Shown one piece after another: positions 59,886-64,000 of a DNA stretch of 64,000 nucleotides. The notes beneath the pieces were generated by a model. The model saw nothing but the letters and a program-made list of their open reading frames with translations, was not told the DNA's origin and did no database searches. Made by a program: the position numbers and the translations under genes. Each line of letters opens with the position of its first letter. The stretch's first letter is position 1. Source of the stretch: Billgrantia zhangzhouensis (GTDB lineage Bacteria; Pseudomonadota; Gammaproteobacteria; Pseudomonadales; Halomonadaceae); contig NZ_JABFTT010000005.1 of the NCBI RefSeq assembly GCF_021404465.1, forward strand, positions 1 through 64,000, written 5' to 3'.

Positions 59886-60206
59886 TTGGGCCGACTCATC
59901 TCACTCATCTTCATCGCTGCCCTGGCCTATGGCGGCCTCTATGTTTATTACGGCCATGTCGTCAAGCAGGCCATCGACGAGCAGCTCGATGCACGAGGAC
60001 TGACCGCCCTGGAGGTACAGCGCATCGAATACGACCCGTTGGCGCCTCTCAGCCCCCAGGCCACCATCCGCGCGGAAGTCAGCTATCGCGGCGCCGATGC
60101 CACGGTCACCATTCGCCTGCATGGCCACCCGGTATTCTCGGATGAAGTGCGCATGGAGCTCGACGGCCTGCAGAACCTGCGACTCAGGTTCGGCGTGGGA
60201 GGATGA
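59886..60206 (+). CDS. Membrane-anchored small protein
   Basis: This 106-residue protein has an N-terminal membrane helix (about 3-24, LISLIFIAALAYGGLYVYYG) and a strand-rich periplasmic part. It is unrecognised. The start is the TTG at 59886, with AAAAAGGAG 7 bases upstream. It lies 30 bp after the SDR gene and may be co-transcribed with it. Confidence 0.65.
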   Translation: MGRLISLIFIAALAYGGLYVYYGHVVKQAIDEQLDARGLTALEVQRIEYDPLAPLSPQATIRAEVSYRGADATVTIRLHGHPVFSDEVRMELDGLQNLRLRFGVGG

Positions 60207-60288
60207 TCGCAAGGGGATGAGTACGCGAGGCGTAGCTCCCATGCTATGCTCGCCGCACTGACACCAATCAACCTCACGGGAGCACGGC

Positions 60289-60567
60289 ATGGCCAGGGCA
60301 ACTGCACGGCATATTCTGGTAAACGACGAAGCGAAGTGCGAGGCCCTCAAGGCCGAGATCGAGGGCGGCCGCGACTTCGCCGAAGTAGCGCGCGAGTACT
60401 CCACCTGCCCTTCGGGCCGCCAGGGCGGCGATCTGGGCAGCTTCGGCCCGGGCCAGATGGTGCGTGAGTTCGACGAGATAGTGTTCTCCGGCGAGCTGAA
60501 CAAGGTCCATGGCCCGGTGAAGACCCAGTTCGGCTATCATCTGCTGGAAATCACCAGCCGCAGCTGA
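60289..60567 (+). CDS. ppiC: Parvulin-type peptidyl-prolyl isomerase
   Basis: A stand-alone parvulin of 92 residues: ARHILV at the start, AREYSTCPSGRQGGDLGSFGPGQMVREFDEIVFS in the middle and KTQFGYHLLEI at the end, all typical for PpiC. It catalyses cis-trans isomerisation of Xaa-Pro bonds in the cytosol. It is followed by a clear terminator. Confidence 0.95.
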   Translation: MARATARHILVNDEAKCEALKAEIEGGRDFAEVAREYSTCPSGRQGGDLGSFGPGQMVREFDEIVFSGELNKVHGPVKTQFGYHLLEITSRS

Positions 60568-60602
60568 AGCACGACTCAACTGGCGGTGCCCTCACCGTCT
60601 CC

Positions 60603-60628
60603 AAAGCCGCCCTCGCCGGCGGCTTTTC
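60603..60628 (+). terminator. Rho-independent terminator of ppiC
   Basis: AAAGCCGCC/GGCGGCTTT forms a 9-bp stem around a 5-base loop and is followed by a short T-rich run (TTTT in GCTTTTCC). It lies about 36 bp after the parvulin stop. Confidence 0.85.
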
Positions 60629-60708
60629 CTTTCATAGGCCTGTGCTGGGGGCCTCGACACGCTAGGATAGGGCATGTCGACTCGCTCTTTCGCCAACAGG
60701 GACGCCGC

Positions 60709-61710
60709 ATGACCCTTTCAGCCAACCCGACCACGATGCCGAAACAGAGCAGCACCGCCAACGGTAACGCCGAAGGCACGACGCCGATGATCCAGGTCGA
60801 GCGGCTCTCGAAGACCTACCGCGACGGCTTTCAGGCCTTGAAGGAAGTCGATCTGACCATTCGCCGCGGTGAGATCTTCGCCCTGCTCGGTCCCAACGGG
60901 GCCGGCAAGACGACCCTGATCAGCGTGATCTGCGGACTGGTCAATGCCAGCAGCGGCAGCGTCAAGGTCGACGGCTTCGACAACGCGACCCAGTATCGCG
61001 AGGCGCGCGAGCGCATCGGCCTGGTGCCTCAGGAATTGACTAATGAAGCCTTCACCACGGTATGGGATACGGTCAGCTTCAGCCGTGGGCTGTTCGGCAA
61101 GCCCAAGGACCCGGGACACATCGAGAACGTACTGCGCGCCCTGACCTTGTGGGACAAGCGCGACAATCGCCTGCTGGAACTCTCCGGCGGCATGAAACGC
61201 CGGGTGCTGATCGCCAAGGCGCTATCGCACAAGCCACAGGTGCTGTTTCTCGACGAGCCCACCGCCGGTGTCGACGTGGAGCTCAGGCGCGAGATGTGGG
61301 AAGTCGTGCGTGGCCTGCGCGACCAGGGCGTGACCATCATCCTCACCACTCACTATATCGAGGAAGCCGAGGAGATGGCCGATCGTATCGGCGTGATCCG
61401 TCGCGGCGAGCTGGTGCTGGTGAAAGAGAAGGCAACGCTGATGCGCCAGTTGGGGCGCAAGGAGCTGACGCTGCACCTTGCCGTGCCGCTCGAGGCCGTG
61501 CCCGCCGCTCTCGCCGGCCACGATCTCGTGCTGGCCGACGAGGGTCATGCACTGGTCTACACCTATGACGTCACCCATCAGGACGAAGGCACCGGCATCG
61601 CTGGATTGCTGGCCGACCTCGAGGCTACCGGCGTGCGCGTCAAGGATCTGCATACGCGGCAGAGTTCGCTGGAAGAGATCTTCGTCAACCTGGTTCGGGA
61701 GAACGCATGA
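60709..61710 (+). CDS. ABC exporter ATPase (YadG-type)
   Basis: This protein of about 333 residues has Walker [10 protein letters not shown], the signature [17 protein letters not shown], Walker B VLFLDEP and the H-loop [13 protein letters not shown]. The start at 60709 is uncertain; 60736 and 60787 also have ATG codons, the last closest to the usual family start ([11 protein letters not shown]). The next gene overlaps by 4 bp. Together they resemble YadG/YadH exporters. Confidence 0.92.
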   Translation: MTLSANPTTMPKQSSTANGNAEGTTPMIQVERLSKTYRDGFQALKEVDLTIRRGEIFALLGPNGAGKTTLISVICGLVNASSGSVKVDGFDNATQYREARERIGLVPQELTNEAFTTVWDTVSFSRGLFGKPKDPGHIENVLRALTLWDKRDNRLLELSGGMKRRVLIAKALSHKPQVLFLDEPTAGVDVELRREMWEVVRGLRDQGVTIILTTHYIEEAEEMADRIGVIRRGELVLVKEKATLMRQLGRKELTLHLAVPLEAVPAALAGHDLVLADEGHALVYTYDVTHQDEGTGIAGLLADLEATGVRVKDLHTRQSSLEEIFVNLVRENA

Positions 61711-62468
61711 ATCTGCAATCGGTGAAGACCATCTACCTGGCCGAGATGGCCCGCAGCCTGCGCACCGTGCTGCAGAGCATCGTTTCTCCGGTGGTATCCA
61801 CTTCACTCTACTTCGTGGTATTCGGCGCCGCCATCGGCTCGCGCATCAGCGAGGTGGACGGCGTGAGCTACGGCGCCTTCATCGTGCCCGGGCTGATCAT
61901 GCTGATGCTGCTGACCCAGAGCGTCTCGACCGCCTCGTTCGGCATCTTCTTCCCGCGCTTCTCGGGCACCATCTACGAGATCCTCTCGGCACCGATCTCT
62001 TATTTCGAGGTCGTGCTTGGCTATGTCGGCGCGGCGGCCACCAAGTCGGTAATCCTGGGCTTGATCGTACTCGGCACGGCGCGCCTGTTCGTACCCTTCT
62101 CGATTCAGCATCCGCTGGTGATGCTGCTGTTCCTGATTCTCACCGCGCTGACCTTCAGCCTGCTCGGCTTCATCATCGGCATCTGGGCCGACGGCTTCGA
62201 AAAGCTCCAACTGGTGCCGCTGCTGATCGTCACGCCACTGACCTTCCTTGGCGGCACCTTCTACTCCATCGACATGCTGCCACCCTTCTGGCAAGCCGTG
62301 ACCCTGCTCAATCCGGTAGTTTATCTGGTCAGCGGGTTTCGCTGGAGCTTCTATGGCTCCGGTGATGTCAGCATCTGGGCCAGCCTGGCCATCATCGTGC
62401 TGTTCCTCGGTGTTGCACTGGCGGTGATCAGCTGGATCTTCCGTACTGGCTATCGCCTCAAGCCGTGA
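61707..62468 (+). CDS. ABC-2 type permease (YadH-type)
   Basis: This 253-residue protein has six membrane helices and the ABC-2 region around [23 protein letters not shown], with [14 protein letters not shown] spacing in the second half and [30 protein letters not shown]. It forms the membrane part of the exporter with the preceding ATPase. Overlap by ATGA indicates coupled translation. Confidence 0.93.
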   Translation: MNLQSVKTIYLAEMARSLRTVLQSIVSPVVSTSLYFVVFGAAIGSRISEVDGVSYGAFIVPGLIMLMLLTQSVSTASFGIFFPRFSGTIYEILSAPISYFEVVLGYVGAAATKSVILGLIVLGTARLFVPFSIQHPLVMLLFLILTALTFSLLGFIIGIWADGFEKLQLVPLLIVTPLTFLGGTFYSIDMLPPFWQAVTLLNPVVYLVSGFRWSFYGSGDVSIWASLAIIVLFLGVALAVISWIFRTGYRLKP

Positions 62469-62583
62469 CGGAGCACGGTTATCGTGCATACAGCGTGAAA
62501 TCTCTGGAGCGAAGCATACTTGGCTTCTTCGGCTTCGCCCCGGCTCGCGAGCCCATGATCGCCCGATCAAATCAAGGAGCGAC

Positions 62584-62748
62584 ATGTATCGCAATATCTC
62601 GTTGAAAAACAGATATTTTCCCACTTTTAAGCCAAAAAATCCGATACTCACTCCTGCCACGCACGCGCCATTATTTTTCCTACCACAGCGTTTTAGCATA
62701 GTCGCGGCTGGCACCCTCCGGCTTTATTGGCCATTCTTCAAGGACTGA
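62584..62748 (+). CDS. Possible small protein, 54 residues
   Basis: An ATG after AAGGAG (5-base spacing) opens MYRNISLKNRYFPTFKPKNP and stops at 62748. It lies in an AT-rich gap of 346 bp between the ABC permease and the diguanylate cyclase. No similarity is recognised. The strong ribosome site is the only support; it may be chance. The remaining gap holds no other feature. Confidence 0.3.
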   Translation: MYRNISLKNRYFPTFKPKNPILTPATHAPLFFLPQRFSIVAAGTLRLYWPFFKD

Positions 62749-62814
62749 CTCTACATAACAAAAATTAATACAGGGCGTCACGCACCTTGACGCCTCCTTT
62801 CACGGGAACATTAC

Positions 62815-64000
62815 ATGACTGCTGGCAAGAACGAGGCTGGGCAAGGGGCTTCGCTCGACTGGCGTGACGAGTTCCAGGACTCGGCACTGGAAGCCCTGTA
62901 TCGACGCACCATGCAACTACAGGACGCACAGCAGTTGCGGTATGCCTTGTGGATCATTGCAGGCATCTTTCTGCTGTTCGGTGCGGCGGACTACATTCTT
63001 TTCGGTGCAAGCCTCCAACTGCTGATCCTGCTGTTGATCCGCCTTGTCGTGGCATTCAGTTGTCTGGCGCTGGCACACTTGGTTGGCCGCCAGCCGGCCC
63101 AGGCACATCGTCCCAGGCCGCTCAACCTGGTGTATTTCATCGCTATTTCCGGCATGCTGCTATCCATCCTGCTGCATCCCGGTAGTGAGGGTCTGCACAT
63201 CTCGAGCGTGGCGGTATCGAGCTTGGCCATTTATCTCCTGGTGCCCAACCGCTTGCCGTGGATATTGGCCTGGAATGGCTATCTGGCGAGTGTCTTTATT
63301 CTGGTGGCAGCGCTGTGGAAGCCCCTCTCTCCCGGCATGTTGGTCAGCAGTACCCTGATTCTCTCCTTTGCCAATCTGATGGGCTGGCTGACCTATAGCC
63401 GTCTCAATCGGCTCCAGCGCAAGCAGTTCGCTCTGCTGGTGGCGGAACGCGAGGTCAACCGCAAGCTGCAAAAGGAGATCGAAGAACGCCAGTTGCTCGA
63501 GGCTCAGCTGCGTCACATGGCCAGTACCGACCCACTGACCGGCATTGCCAACCGGCGCCACTTCTTCGAGCTGGCGGAGCACGAATTCCGCCGGGCACAA
63601 CGTGAAGGCACGCCTCTGACCATCTGCATGGTCGACATCGATCTATTCAAGACGCTCAATGACCACCATGGTCACGCCACCGGCGACCTTGTGCTGACCA
63701 CCGTCGCCTCATGCTGCGCCTCGATGCTGCGCGAGACGGACATCATCGGTCGCTACGGTGGCGAAGAGTTCGTCATCGCCCTGCCCCAGGCCGATCTCGA
63801 AACCGCGACCTTCATCGCCGAACGCTTGCGCCACAAGGTGACATCGCTGCGTCTGCCGATGCTCGATGAAGGCCAACACCTCTCCGTAACGGTGGGCATC
63901 AGCCAGGTCGAACCCAGTGAGGCGAGACTCGAGTTGGCGCTGCAACGCGCCGATGATGCGCTCTACGCAGGCAAGGCCCGTGGACGCAACTGCGTGGTAG
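62815..64000 (+). CDS. Membrane diguanylate cyclase, 3' end beyond window
   Basis: The frame runs from ATG 62815 to the window edge (at least 395 residues). An N-terminal soluble part is followed by five or six membrane helices (about 45-190), a coiled coil (about 205-230) and a GGDEF domain with DPLTGIANRR at about 240-249 and the active loop RYGGEEFVIALP. RETD lies five residues before GGEEF and fits the inhibitory I-site. It should make cyclic di-GMP, with feedback control. It is partial only because of the window edge. Confidence 0.95.
   Translation, partial: MTAGKNEAGQGASLDWRDEFQDSALEALYRRTMQLQDAQQLRYALWIIAGIFLLFGAADYILFGASLQLLILLLIRLVVAFSCLALAHLVGRQPAQAHRPRPLNLVYFIAISGMLLSILLHPGSEGLHISSVAVSSLAIYLLVPNRLPWILAWNGYLASVFILVAALWKPLSPGMLVSSTLILSFANLMGWLTYSRLNRLQRKQFALLVAEREVNRKLQKEIEERQLLEAQLRHMASTDPLTGIANRRHFFELAEHEFRRAQREGTPLTICMVDIDLFKTLNDHHGHATGDLVLTTVASCCASMLRETDIIGRYGGEEFVIALPQADLETATFIAERLRHKVTSLRLPMLDEGQHLSVTVGISQVEPSEARLELALQRADDALYAGKARGRNCVV

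Noticed and set aside
1..64000. CRISPR arrays, tRNA or rRNA genes, prophage
   Set aside because: No regularly spaced direct repeats, cloverleaf-type sequences, rRNA segments or phage structural genes were recognised on reading.

Overview
The window looks like a chromosomal segment of a moderately GC-rich gammaproteobacterium, most likely Halomonas or a close relative. The evidence is codon usage and protein style, two complete TRAP (DctPQM) transporters, KatG, an OsmC-YcaO protein, a CheR-tether chemoreceptor and many LysR/RpiR/TetR/GntR-type regulators. No rRNA, tRNA, CRISPR array or prophage was seen.

Region 1 (1-5.9 kb) is mobile and clearly more AT-rich. Eight one-gene cassettes all read on the minus strand, separated by seven attC-like sites of 48-84 bp. 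Two of these sites closely resemble the short attC of aadA cassettes. No integrase gene is visible beside the array, and its distal end is cut by the end of an IS3-type element. The cassettes encode a nucleotidyl-cyclase-like protein, two membrane proteins, a WYL-like protein, a double SH3 protein, a zinc-ribbon protein and a P-loop ATPase. Several resemble defence-type proteins but none is characterised.

Region 2 (6-18.8 kb) holds katG with its terminator, a row of small stress and repair-type genes (endonuclease V-like glycosylase, methyltransferase, DUF1801, SnoaL-like), two divergent regulator/target pairs (XRE-MFS and TetR-FabF) and several decayed genes. Region 3 (18.9-23.8 kb) is an RpiR regulator followed by a TRAP transporter and a racemase-like enzyme, with matching operator candidates before the regulator and before the transporter. 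Region 4 (23.8-43.2 kb) is an ordinary mixed region: OsmC-YcaO, small enzymes, DJ-1/PfpI, two LysE exporters, azoR/LysR, a P450, an MCP behind a sigma-28 promoter, a CDF transporter, ExoD, a Thr/Ser dehydratase-like enzyme and a MocR regulator.

Region 5 (43.3-48.1 kb) is a gluconate-type operon (dctP-dctQ-dctM-gntK-gntR) behind a perfect GntR-type operator. Region 6 (48.2-51.7 kb) holds envelope-type genes and a 195-bp structured inverted-repeat element. Region 7 (52-56.1 kb) is a compact operon in which a polar amino-acid ABC transporter is joined to a C45 Ntn-hydrolase and an RpiR regulator, behind a 16-bp perfect palindrome. Region 8 (56.1-64 kb) has a methyltransferase, a GFA protein, a truncated GST, an SDR, a parvulin, a YadGH-type ABC exporter and the start of a membrane diguanylate cyclase that runs off the window.

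A recurring theme is gene decay by internal deletion with an intact paralogue still present. DUF1801, the TetR tail and GFA each show this, and two GST remnants and a GGDEF remnant are also present.
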